A DNA stretch of 27,085 bases from Nemertoderma westbladi. Lineage: Eukaryota > Xenacoelomorpha > Nemertodermatida > Nemertodermatidae. The stretch spans positions 1 to 27,085 of the forward strand of contig JAUCBJ010005105.1 in NCBI GenBank assembly GCA_032718475.1, read 5' to 3'. How positions within the stretch are numbered: position 1 is the stretch's first letter; each line of letters starts with the position of its first letter. The position numbers and the translations under genes were made by a program. The notes under the pieces were generated by a model, which was not told the DNA's origin, searched no databases, and was given only the letters and a program-made list of their open reading frames with translations. Of this stretch, positions 1 to 10,372 are shown one piece after another.

Positions 1-3000
1 TGCACCAAAGTCACTATGTCAGCACTACATAATCTACAGGATGGCTGTTCACCAAAGTCACTATGTCAGCACTACATACTCTACAGGCTGGCTGTGCACC
101 AAAGTCACTATATCAGCACTACATACTCTACAGGCTGGTTGTGCACCAAAGTCACTATGTCAGCACTACATACTCCACAGGCTGGCTGTGCACCAAAGTC
201 ACTATATCAGCACTACATACTCTACAGGCTGGCTGTGCACCAAAGTCACTTTGTCAGCACTACATACTCTACAGGCTGGCTGTGCACCAAAGTCACTATG
301 ACAGCACTACATACTCTACAGGCTGGCTGTGCACCAAAGTCACTATATCAGCACTACATACTCTACAGGCTGGCTGTGCACCAACGTCACTATGTCAGCA
401 CTACATACTCTACAGGCTGGCTGTGCACCAAAGTCACTATGTCAGCACACATACTCTACAGGCTGGTTGTGAACCAAAGTCACTATGTCAGCACTACATA
501 CTCCACAGGCTGGCTGTGCACAAAAGTCAATATGTCAGCACTACTCTACAGGCTGGCTGTGCACCAAAGTCACTATGTCAGCACTACATACTCTACAGGC
601 TGGCTGTGCACCAAAGTCACTATATCAGCACTACATACTCTACAGGCTGGTTGTGCACTAAAGTCACTATGTCATTACTACATACTCTACAGGCTGGCTG
701 TGCACCAAAGTCACTATGTCAGCACTACATACTCTAGGCTGGCTGTGCACCAAAGTCACTATTCAGCACTACATACTCTACAGGCTGGCTGAGCACCAAA
801 GTCACTATGTCAGTACTACATACTCTACAGGCTGGCTGTGCACCAAAGTAACTGTTAGCACTACATACTCTACAGGCTGGTTGTGCACCAAAGTCACTAT
901 GTCAGCACTACATACTCTACAGGCTGGCTGTGCACCAACGTCACTATATCAGCACTACATACTCTACAGGCTGGCTGTGCACCAAAGCCACTATGTCAGC
1001 ACTACATACTCTACAGGCTGGCTGTGCACCAAAGTCACTATGTCAGCACTACATACTCTACAGGCTGGCTGTGCACCAAAGTCACTATATCAGCACTACA
1101 TACTCTACAGGCTGGCTGTGCACCAAAGTTACTATGTCAGCACTACATACTCTACAGGCTGGCTGTGCACCAAAGTCACTATGTCAGCACTACATACTCT
1201 ACAGGCTGGCTGTGCACCAAAGTCACTATATCAGCACTACATACTCTACAGGCTGGCTGTGCACCAAAGTCACTATGTCAGCACTACATACTCTACAGGC
1301 TGGCTGTGCACCAAAGTCACTATATCAGCACTACATACTCTACAGGCTGGCTGTGCACCAAAGTCACTATGTCAGCACTACATACTCTACAGGCTGGCTG
1401 TGCACCAAAGTCACTATGTCAGCACTACATACTCTACAGGCTGGCTGTGCACCAAAGTCACTATGTCAGCACTACATACTCTACAGGCTGGCTGTGCACC
1501 AAAGTCACTATATCAGCACTACATACTCTACAGGCTGGCTGTGCACCAAAGTCACTATGTCAGCACTACATACTCTACAGGCTGGCTGTGCACCAAAGTC
1601 ACTATGTCAGCACTACATACTCTACAGGCTGGCTGTGCACCAAAGTCACTATATCAGCACTACATACTCTACAGGCTGGCTGTGCACCAAAGTCACTATG
1701 TCAGCACTACATACTCTACAGGCTGGCTGTGCACCAAAGTCACTATGTCAGCACTACATACTCTACAGGCTGGCTGTGCACCAAAGTCACTATGTCAGCA
1801 CTACATACTCTACAGGCTGGCTGTGCACCAAAGTCACTATGTCAGCACTACATACTCTACAGGCTGGCTGTGCACCAAAGTCACTATGTCAGCACTACAT
1901 ACTCTACAGGCTGGCTGTGCACCAAAGTCACTATGTCAGCACTACATACTCTACAGGCTGGCTGTGCACCAAAGTCACTATGTCAGCACTACATACTCTA
2001 CAGGCTGGCTGTGCACCAAAGTCACTATGTCAGCACTACATACTCTACAGGCTGGCTGTGCACCAAAGTCACTATATCAGCACTACATACTCTACAGGCT
2101 GGCTGTGCACCAAAGTCACTATGTCAGCACTACATACTCTACAGGCTGGCTGTGCACCAAAGTCACTATGTCAGCACTACATACTCTACAGGCTGGCTGT
2201 GCACCAAAGTCACTATGTCAGCACTACATACTCTACAGGCTGGCTGTGCACCAAAGTCACTATGTCAGCACTACATACTCTACAGGCTGGCTGTGCACCA
2301 AAGTCACTATGTCAGCACTACATACTCTACAGGCTGGCTGTGCACCAAAGTCACTATGTCAGCACTACATACTCTACAGGCTGGCTGTGCACCAAAGTCA
2401 CTATGTCAGCACTACATACTCTACAGGCTGGCTGTGCACCAAAGTCACTATGTCAGCACTACATACTCTACAGGCTGGCTGAGCACCAAAGTCACTATGT
2501 CAGTACTACATACTCTACAGGCTGGCTGTGCACCAAAGTAACTGTTAGCACTACATACTCTACAGGCTGGTTGTGCACCAAAGTCACTATGTCAGCACTA
2601 CATACTCTACAGGCTGGCTGTGCACCAAAGTCACTATATCAGCACTACATACTCTACAGGCTGGCTGTGCACCAAAGTCACTATGTCAGCACTACATACT
2701 CTACAGGCTGGCTGTGCACCAAAGTCACTATGTCAGCACTACATACTCTACAGGCTGGCTGTGCACCAAAGTCACTATATCAGCACTACATACTCTACAG
2801 GCTGGCTGTGCACCAAAGTCACTATGTCAGCACTACATACTCTACAGGCTGGCTGTGCACCAAAGTCACTATGTCAGCACTACATACTCTACAGGCTGGC
2901 TGTGCACCAAAGTCACTATATCAGCACTACATACTCTACAGGCTGGCTGTGCACCAAAGTCACTATGTCAGCACTACATACTCTACAGGCTGGCTGTGCA

Positions 3001-4224
3001 CCAAAGTCACTATGTCAGCACTACATACTCTACAGGCTGGCTGTGCACCAAAGTCACTATATCAGCACTACATACTCTACAGGCTGGCTGTGCACCAAAG
3101 TCACTATGTCAGCACTACATACTCTACAGGCTGGCTGTGCACCAAAGTCACTATGTCAGCACTACATACTCTACAGGCTGGCTGTGCACCAAAGTCACTA
3201 TGTCAGCACTACATACTCTACAGGCTGGCTGTGCACCAAAGTCACTATATCAGCACTACATACTCTACAGGCTGGCTGAGCACCAAAGTCACTATGTCAA
3301 CACTACATACTCTACAGGCTGGCTGTGCACCAAAGTCACTATGTCAGCACTACATACTCTACAGGCTGGCTGTGCACCAAAGTCACTATATCAGCACTAC
3401 ATACTCTACAGGCTGGCTGTGCACCAAAGTCACTATGTCAGCACTACATACTCTACAGGCTGGCTGTGCACCAAAGTCACTATGTCAGCACTACATACTC
3501 TACAGGCTGGCTGAGCACCAAAGTCACTATGTCAGCACTACATACTCTACAGGCTGGCTGTGCACCAAAGTCACTATGTCAGCACTACATACTCTACAGG
3601 CTGGCTGTGCACCAAAGTCACTATGTCAGCACTACATACTCTACAGGCTGGCTGAGCACCGAAGTCACTATGTCAGCACTACAATACTCTACAGGCTGTC
3701 TGTGCACCAAAGTCACTATGTCAGCACTACATACTCTACAGGCTGGCTGTGCACCAAAGTCACTATGTCAGCACTACATACTCTACAGGCTGGCTGTGCA
3801 CCAAAGTCACTATATCAGCACTACATACTCTACAGGCTGGCTGTGCACCAAAGTCACTATGTCAGCACTACATACTCTACAGGCTGGCTGTGCACCAAAG
3901 TCACTATGTCAGCACTACATACTCTACAGGCTGGCTGTGCACCAAAGTCACTATGTCAGCACTACATACTCTACAGGCTGGCTGTGCACCAAAGTCACTA
4001 TGTCAGCACTACATACTCTACAGGCTGGCTGTGCACCAAAGTCACTATGTCAGCACTACATACTCTACAGGATGGCTGTGCACCAAAGTCACTATGTCAG
4101 CACTACATACTCTACAGGCTGGCTGTGCACCAAAGTCACTATGTCAGCACTACATACTCTACAGGCTGGCTGTGCACCAAAGTCACCATGTCAGCGCTAC
4201 ATACTCTACAGGCTGGCTGTGCAC
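1..4224 (+). repeat. 47-bp minisatellite, about 90 units, cut by the left window edge
   Basis: The unit starts TGCACCAAAGTCACTATGTC and ends TACAGGCTGGCTG, 47 bp in all. Units differ by few substitutions, most often G/A in TATGTC versus TATATC, and a few carry small deletions (for example near 445, 530, 740 and 850). Because 47 is not a multiple of 3, a reader passes through all three phases of the unit every 141 bp. The consensus has no stop in any forward phase, so very long forward frames exist in all three frames; the longest is about 1.1 kb codons from 930 to 4304. Stops come only from variant units (TGAGCACC near 790, 2480, 3272, 3513 and 3653; GTTAGC near 855 and 2545). The conceptual product is a 47-residue repeat containing segments such as SALHTLQAGCAPKSL. 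I treat it as satellite DNA, not a gene. Confidence 0.97.
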
Positions 4225-4704
4225 TTCAGCAATCAACTACCTCGCGTCCCATGCCTTCCATTCCGCTGCTGCTTGGACTTAAACACGGCGATTTTCCTAA
4301 GTAAACTCAATCGCTGCTTCTCTAATTAAAGATTTGCTAACCGATATTTACTAAATTTTTATTAGATTAATAATTTTATAAACTTTAGATACGGTAGCCT
4401 ACAATAAATTTAATTATTTGGTATGTTAGTTTAATTAGTATGAATGTTTGAAAAATAATGCCTCATACATTATTCACAACAAAATACTGGTATAGGATTC
4501 GATATAACTTTACGCTATTACAATTTATTTATAACTCAACAAATCTAATTACAATTCAACGATAGCAGTTTATTAAAGGTTTCGCGAATTTATCAGTACT
4601 TGAGTTGTATAACTATAATTATACTTGATTTCATTTGTTCTTAATATTTCTTTGGACATGATATTTGGTGCTGTCTGTATAATAGTTGTGCCGTGAGAAC
4701 ATTT
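4225..4704. other. AT-rich intergenic stretch, nothing recognised
   Basis: The minisatellite ends abruptly inside a unit (after GGCTGTGCAC). It is followed by about 100 bp of moderately GC-rich sequence and then AT-rich DNA. I see no open frame of note, repeat or RNA signature. Confidence 0.6.
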
Positions 4705-4790
4705 ACTATTTCGCGGAATTTCTGACATTATTGCCATAAGGCCCGAAGGGCCGTTAATGGCAATAATATCAGAAATTCCGCGAAATTAGT
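4705..4790. repeat. Near-perfect hairpin (inverted repeat)
   Basis: The arms, about 30 bp each, start ATTTCGCGGAATTTCTGA and end in the matching GAAATTCCGCGAAAT, with one mismatch over the inner 29 bp and a one-base offset at the outer ACTA/TAGT. A second, inner stem GGCCC-GAA-GGGCC lies at the tip. It could be a very small foldback MITE or a recent palindrome. No target-site duplication is obvious. Confidence 0.85.
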
Positions 4791-5492
4791 ATGTCAATAA
4801 ATATACTACAGTGTTACTAGATTCAACACTAATCGGAATTTAATAAGGGCCTTAAATAAGGAATTTAATATTTTTGCCGCAATAAACTAACAATAATTGT
4901 TGTATCAAATTGAAATAGAATTATTATTTATAATATATCATAATTATCGAAATAGAAATAAGTGTATACGATACTGATACAGCACATAACATACCCACAA
5001 CACCGAATATATAATATTAAAAAATATTTACAATTCCGAATATATAATATTATTAAAAAATATAAATATTTTGATCAATAATAAATACCACTACTTCATT
5101 AGGAGTACGTGAAGGACAAAATTGCGATATGGTAATGATAAGTGTCCCAATTTCATTATGCAAAAAAAATCAACAGAGTGCGTCATACACACTCTTACAG
5201 TAGGCCTACCAGAGCTAGTGCTTTAAACTTTTACCTCCCGCATTGTAAATCTTTCGAAACTGATACTTTATTTATTATGATAATTTACTTAATAAAAAAT
5301 TGGAATGCTCTATTACAGGCTCTAGTACAGCCTTGCTATGTTTAAGAACCTCTTAAATACCAGTGCAATTGATTAGTGAAGTCTACCCAAATATTCAGTA
5401 ATGTACAATATCAGTACTAAACATCTATATGGGGTTGCTCCGTCAAGTAAACAATTCCTATGGGGTCATATGCTAGAGCCTGTCTCTGCCTA
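4791..5492. other. AT-rich intergenic stretch
   Basis: This stretch has no credible gene. A short direct repeat around CCGAATATATAATATTA occurs near 5003 and again near 5036. The 67-codon frame at 5142-5345 has no recognisable protein features. Confidence 0.55.
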
Positions 5493-5660
5493 AGGGGCCG
5501 TGCACAAATGATGTCACGCATTTTTGACGATTTTCGACCCCCCTACACCCTCTGTCACCCTCTGTCACGAATTTTGTAACCATAATTTTGTAAACGTATT
5601 GTTAAAATAAAAAAATGTTAAATTTGAAATCGACCGTGACATCATTTATGCGCGGCCCCT
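5493..5660. mobile_element. Short MITE with about 25-bp terminal inverted repeats
   Basis: The left end reads GGGGCCGTGCACAAATGATG and the right end is its inverse with two mismatches (GGGGCCGCGCATAAATGATG on the other strand). Both arms continue into TCACG. The element is about 168 bp with no coding capacity. A TA flanks each side, which may be the target duplication. The class of the parent DNA transposon cannot be decided from this copy. Confidence 0.8.
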
Positions 5661-5942
5661 AATGAAATAAGTTAAATCTACAGTTAAATCTCACCACTAC
5701 TGTCTACAGTACAAAAATAAAATACTATAGTACTGCAATAAAATTACGTTATAATAATTTATTGTTCCCTTATCATTACTGTAATTATGTATGTAGCCTA
5801 ATGTACGTGTATATAATATTAATATGTATATATTTATTGTCAAGTAGGGCATTGTTAGGAACTTGGTAAGTATTTGTGACCAACTAACATAAAGGACCCC
5901 CTTGAAAATAAGCTACATTGCTTTAGGGATAATCCTATGTTA

Positions 5943-6199
5943 ATAATAATAATAATATTGGTTATTTATATAGCGCTTTTCTACGCTCAGCATACACAAA
6001 GCGCTTTTATTATCATTACCCCAGCAAAGCCAGGTTCCCATTATACCGCTGGGTTGGCGTAGGCACTAATGTCTAAAGTGTCTTGCCTAGGGACACAACA
6101 GTGCGAAATTTCTACAGCCTTTAGTCGGATTCGAACCTGCACCACCAAACACTATTGTGTAAGCAGTTCAGGCGCCGTATCCACTCGGACACTGCGACA
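5943..6199 (-). mobile_element. tRNA-derived SINE, full length
   Basis: Read on the minus strand, it starts with a tRNA-like head. This has an A-box-like GTCCGAGTGGATACGG and a B-box GGTTCGAATCC, as in class II (Leu/Ser-type) tRNAs. A body segment with TGTCCCTAGGCAAGACAC follows, then a tail with AGCGCTATATAAATA and TTA repeats (plus-strand TAATAATAATAAT at 5941). A possible 6-bp duplication ATGTTA lies at 5937-5942 and 6200-6205. A and B boxes would serve as an internal RNA polymerase III promoter. A truncated relative lies at 17001-17196. Confidence 0.85.
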
Positions 6200-6259
6200 A
6201 TGTTATGTGGAAACAATATACATACATACATACATATACATACAATATACATATATAGC

Positions 6260-7013
6260 GGGTGTTCCATAATGATTGCCCCCCCCCCCCCCCTGGCCAG
6301 TCAAAACTGCCAGACATGCACCTTAGTGACAATATACATATATAGCGGGTGTTCCATAATGATTGCCCCCCCCCCCCCCCCCCCCTGGCCAGTCAAAACT
6401 GCCAGACATGCACCTTAGTGTAATATATCATTCGAAAGAGAATTTAATTCTGAGCTTGCATCCGAAAATTTAGGATCCAATACAAAAGTATCAAATTTTT
6501 ATAGGCTATTCCTTAAACCTATCTTATTTTTCAATATTTTTGATTTAATCACAATTAAAAAAATATAATTTATCCAGCGTTAGTCATCAGCTTTGCAGCT
6601 TCGATGACGCTGAAGAAAAGCGTATGGTTGACAGGATCAGAGATGTTACTTTTAGAGAGGGACGTGATTCTGTGGCATAATCAAACTGAACTCAAACCAA
6701 AACGGCCCTTTTAAGGGCCAACATCCTTTGCCACTATCGAGGAGCTCCCCGTGCTGCAAAGGGGAAACATGGATGCAAAGCTGATGACTAACGCTGGATA
6801 AATTATATTTTTTAATTGTAATTAAATCAAAACATTGAAAAGTAGGATAGGTTTAAAGAATTGCCTATAAAATTTTTATACTTTTGTATTGGACCCTAAA
6901 TTTTCGCATGCAAGCTCAGAATTAAATTCTCTTTCGAATGATATATTACACTAAGGTACATGTCTTGTCAGTTTTGGCTGGCCAGGGGGAGGGGCAATCA
7001 TTATGGAACACCC
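6260..7013. mobile_element. Foldback element I: long inverted repeats with a 177-bp spacer
   Basis: The outermost bases are GGGTGTTCCATAATGATTGC, read inward from 6347 and from 7013 on the opposite strand. The arms are roughly 240-250 bp and end at 6596 and 6774 in TTAGTCATCAGCTTTGCA and its complement. The left terminal piece is present twice, as two 87-bp tandem units starting at about 6242 and 6329. Each has a C run of about 15-20 bases, whereas the right arm has a shorter, interrupted G run. The spacer, 6597-6773, is unlike the arms. No transposase is encoded, so this is a non-autonomous DNA element or foldback element of unknown superfamily. Confidence 0.85.
6704..6719 (+). promoter_or_regulatory. 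Histone-type mRNA 3' stem-loop match inside foldback element I
   Basis: GGCCCTTTTAAGGGCC fits the replication-dependent histone 3' stem-loop pattern: a six-base stem, loop TTTA and the complementary stem. It is preceded by ACCAAAAC and followed by AACA, close to the usual A/C-rich flanks. It lies 23 bases after a TAA at 6678-6680 that closes a short frame ending REGRDSVA. I could not match that frame to any core histone C-terminus. No clear downstream purine-rich element is visible. It may be captured gene sequence or chance. Confidence 0.4.
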
Positions 7014-7157
7014 AGTACAATGTTTGGTGTATCTGTTATCGTTGTTGCATAATGTATAAATAAATCCACCTATGTATCTAAGGTAAATTCCATTTTGTAC
7101 TTTTTTGTATTTGTAATTTTCAATTATGTATTCTGTCCATTTTTAATTCCATTCTCT

Positions 7158-7580
7158 ATATAGTAACATAGGCATTCCCTATGTCACTCCATGTATATAT
7201 AATATAATATAATTATTTCATGTTCATAACTACTCTTCCATTCCATTTAATATATGTTAAGAACAACAAATTTGAGAGAATAAATCAGAAATCAATAATT
7301 GGTAAAGACAAAAACCCTTATCAATAACAATTACGAATGCTACTAAATAATGACGATTCATATCAGTTTTAGAACAGTTGTCCAATTAGAAACGAAACAC
7401 TCATTTTATTTGGTATAAGATATAGTAACATAGACATTCCCTATGTTACTCCATGTATATATAATATAGTTTATATCATATTCATAACTACATTTGGTAT
7501 AAATTACAATGCGTTTCGGGATCAATTCCATTTAATATGTTGAGATCAATTACAGATAATTAATCATTAATCAATAATAA
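7158..7580. repeat. Decayed direct duplication, each copy about 150 bp with a small hairpin
   Basis: Copies start near 7158 and 7421. Both contain TAGTAACATAG, a CATTCC loop and the inverse CTATG(T/C)(T/C)ACT, followed by CCATGTATATATAATATA and TTCATAACTAC. Later parts (CCATTTAATAT...) match more weakly. The rest of 7014-7741 is AT-rich and holds only the 3' flank of the receptor gene. Confidence 0.7.
7531..7536 (-). promoter_or_regulatory. Candidate polyadenylation signal for the receptor gene
   Basis: The minus strand reads ATTAAA here, about 205 bases past the receptor stop codon. A canonical AATAAA lies further on at 7405-7410, about 330 bases past the stop. Either could serve; AT-richness makes chance matches likely. 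Confidence 0.3.
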
Positions 7581-7741
7581 TTATAATAAATAAGTAATGA
7601 TGTTTCAACCCTTAATTTTAAACAATCCCAAGATATAATCCTTCCTAATATTCTCGAAATTGTACGGCCTTATTCCTGGAATCCCCTCCATCCGTAGATG
7701 ATCTGTAAATCAGTAACAATATATAAAACACTTTCAACACT

Positions 7742-10372
7742 CTAAAACTGATGATCGTAAGTTTCTCCATCAATATTTGTATCGCAATCCTCAACAAGTT
7801 CTTGGGAACATTGTTTAGCTGAATCTGAGGTCGAGGTCTTTTGACTAGATGGATCTTTGCGACCAGAACATTTTCGTCTGTTAATTAAGTTCATACGACC
7901 TTTTGTGGTTGACAGTCTACGAGATATTGATGTTGAGAAAGTTCCACTTTTCATATTCAAAGAAGACATCCTCCATGCTTTCTGAATTTCTTTGTTTAGA
8001 AGACAGTGAAATATAAATAAAAAGAAACCTTGCGTGCTATTTAAAATTATAAATAGATAAGAAGCCACAATACGATCTTGACCAAATTGAAAAAAACACA
8101 AAATCCAGGTGACACCTAATAAAGTCATCAAAGATGCGGTTCTTTTGAATTTTTCGAATGAATCTATCTTCTGACTATTTGTGGCTAATTTGTGTCTGTC
8201 ATTACAAAAAAGAACTCTCAAAACCAAAGCGAAAACAACAATATTGGAAACAATCGCCAAGCCAATAGGAACTACCAATGACCAATAAAAATATGATGTC
8301 CTATATTTCAACCAACATAGCGAATCACCAACAAGCTCATAGTTGCTATCAACAGATACTGTAATTATACAAATAACTGCAGGTATGCCCCAAGCTGCAA
8401 TACTTGACTTCCAAACAAACTTTGTAGGGTCCCAGAGTACATCTACAACAGTTTTCATGAGCATGTTAATCGCATCGACACAGATCCAACCCCAAACTGC
8501 TAGTAGAAAGTAATGATTTAGAGATCCCAGAACTCTGCATGAATATAGCTTCAATGAAACCATGCTCCCATTTATAAGAAACATAACCATAAGCAACAAC
8601 AAAGAAATACACAAATTCAAATAAATTTTGTAAATCCTTTTCTGTCGCAGTTTCTTTTGAAATCCTACTAATATAATAAATATGGTCAATCCGATGATAG
8701 ATAATGTAGATCCAATAATAGATAATATTGCTTGAGCTTTGACATGTTCTGGGGCTATATATTGGGAAACATAATTGTGCACATCCAAAAGAAGAGCAAA
8801 ATTTGTAAGATGGGTGCATTCACACTCGGTGTAATTATAATGGGTTTCTTTCACCAAACAACCCTCTGTTGACCACATATCTATTGATGAATTCCAAAAG
8901 GCGCATTTCATCAGAAGTTCGGATTTATTGTAGTCCTGTTGATGCTGCAATCTGAAAGTTACCGGATTGGAAAGGTTAATTGAAAGTTCAACCGAACGAT
9001 TTACTTTGATTGACAATATTGGAGAAGTTACATTATCAGAATTATTATTGTTAGTGCCAAAGAAGGCAGCTGAATCATACATAATGAAGCCGATTACCGC
9101 ACCAGTTGTCATGGTTTCAGGAAAGGCCCCACGTGGAATACTTACTTGAACTGTCTTGGTCTTATTTGTGTCGTTGTTATTCTCAATTTCATCTAAAACA
9201 AATCCATTTTGCTTCAATTCATGGAATGTTATTAATTCATATCTTGCTAATATTATATTATCTGTAAACACTGTTTGATTTGTACCATTTGGTATATCTA
9301 GAACAGATAAAATTTCTAAAGATTCCACCACTTCTTGAATTAGGCTTCTGTTTATGAACTGAACTTTATTAACGAGAATACTAGAGATATTAATAATATC
9401 TCGAACAACCTGAGGGTCTAATGATGCTTGTCTTATTAATTTATTTACCATTTTGGCTGCATCTTCTAATACTTCTTTATTGTTAGAACCACTAAATGTT
9501 AGAATCTTTATTAGAATACGTTTGGATATTTTACCTGCATTGTCATGAGTGATACAAATATCCGTTACATCTACAAAATTGAAAAACATTTCAGAACATA
9601 TATTTTCGATATGTAGATTTGGCTCAGTGTTAATCCCGAGTTCTTTCTTTAATTCCCATTTGCAATCAGGACGACGACTGTTTTGATCATAGCGAGATGT
9701 GAAATTGAACTCACAATCTATATTATTTTCGTTATTATTTATTGCAATAAATATCACCTGTAGTTTAGGTAATTTACTAGAAGGGATGAATGTGTTTATA
9801 TCAGTCCCATTCAGTTGAACACCTTGTAGTTTTAGTGTCTTTAATTTGCTCAGTATTACTGGAATATCGATATTTTTCAAACTATTGTAACTGAGGTCCA
9901 ATGTCTCTATATTTGGGAATTGTTGAAAGTTAACGGCTTTTAAGGATGTAAAGTTGTTATGTCTAAGCTGAAGGTGTTTTAATGAATTTAGTTGGTAGGT
10001 GAAATTTTTCATCATAATAGTAATATTATTGTTATTGAGATTTAAGTCAACCAGTTTAGTAAGTCCATCAAAGGCATTTGGATGAACCTCTGTCAAATAA
10101 CAATGGCTTAGGTTTAATTCCAGGAGCTCTGAAAAGTTTTCAAAATAATTACTGGGTAAATTTATTTTTGTATCTTTATTTCTGTATGAATCGCCAAGTG
10201 AAAATGTGAGATTGGTAACAAGGTCAGAGCGTGATATACCTATAGTGGATCCTGGATCCAACGGTGGAAATTCGCAAACATTATATGTGCCATTATTGGT
10301 ACAATGATACTTTGATATCATAGATCGCGCTGAATATAAACAAATACAAATAAACCAAATAGTAACAATCAT
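7742..10372 (-). CDS. Adhesion G-protein-coupled receptor with leucine-rich repeats (LRR-GAIN-7TM)
   Basis: A predicted cell-surface receptor of the adhesion GPCR class, 876 residues in one exon. I start it at the ATG at 10370-10372, which opens a signal peptide (MIVTIWFICICLYSARS) and has A at -3. The open frame runs upstream to 10501 but has no ATG there; a GTG at 10438 is the first start-like codon. Residues are numbered from the ATG. About five LRRs span 79-205 (for example LVDLNLNNNN and IETLDLSYN), followed by cysteines near 220-272. A GAIN-like region leads to a GPS at about 490-532 with paired Cys and Trp and the cleavage-type CTHLTNFALLLDV, where cutting before Thr would expose a tethered agonist. 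Seven membrane segments follow at about 548-571, 583-600, 618-639, 656-674, 694-722, 746-763 and 770-792, with the class-typical extracellular CWL, GVTWIL in TM6 and LNSTQGFFLFIFHCLLNKE in TM7. The tail is Ser/Thr- and Lys/Arg-rich. Ligand and G protein are unknown. Confidence 0.93.
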   Translation of the reverse strand: MIVTIWFICICLYSARSMISKYHCTNNGTYNVCEFPPLDPGSTIGISRSDLVTNLTFSLGDSYRNKDTKINLPSNYFENFSELLELNLSHCYLTEVHPNAFDGLTKLVDLNLNNNNITIMMKNFTYQLNSLKHLQLRHNNFTSLKAVNFQQFPNIETLDLSYNSLKNIDIPVILSKLKTLKLQGVQLNGTDINTFIPSSKLPKLQVIFIAINNNENNIDCEFNFTSRYDQNSRRPDCKWELKKELGINTEPNLHIENICSEMFFNFVDVTDICITHDNAGKISKRILIKILTFSGSNNKEVLEDAAKMVNKLIRQASLDPQVVRDIINISSILVNKVQFINRSLIQEVVESLEILSVLDIPNGTNQTVFTDNIILARYELITFHELKQNGFVLDEIENNNDTNKTKTVQVSIPRGAFPETMTTGAVIGFIMYDSAAFFGTNNNNSDNVTSPILSIKVNRSVELSINLSNPVTFRLQHQQDYNKSELLMKCAFWNSSIDMWSTEGCLVKETHYNYTECECTHLTNFALLLDVHNYVSQYIAPEHVKAQAILSIIGSTLSIIGLTIFIILVGFQKKLRQKRIYKIYLNLCISLLLLMVMFLINGSMVSLKLYSCRVLGSLNHYFLLAVWGWICVDAINMLMKTVVDVLWDPTKFVWKSSIAAWGIPAVICIITVSVDSNYELVGDSLCWLKYRTSYFYWSLVVPIGLAIVSNIVVFALVLRVLFCNDRHKLATNSQKIDSFEKFKRTASLMTLLGVTWILCFFQFGQDRIVASYLFIILNSTQGFFLFIFHCLLNKEIQKAWRMSSLNMKSGTFSTSISRRLSTTKGRMNLINRRKCSGRKDPSSQKTSTSDSAKQCSQELVEDCDTNIDGETYDHQF

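Noticed and set aside
1-4224. CRISPR array
   Set aside because: Units are contiguous and near-identical with no variable spacers, and the context is an animal genome.
930-4304. 1,124-codon open frame
   Set aside because: It is the 47-bp satellite read through; it begins at a GTG and its tail merely runs into unique sequence. No start, signal or domain supports a gene.
6069-6418. Two overlapping short plus-strand frames
   Set aside because: They lie across the SINE and the poly-C ends of foldback element I, so they are repeat sequence.
6597-6680. Captured histone H4 or H3 C-terminus
   Set aside because: Short similarities such as IRDVT to the H4 IRDAVTY region are too weak, and the terminal residues differ from all core histones; only the stem-loop is retained as an observation.
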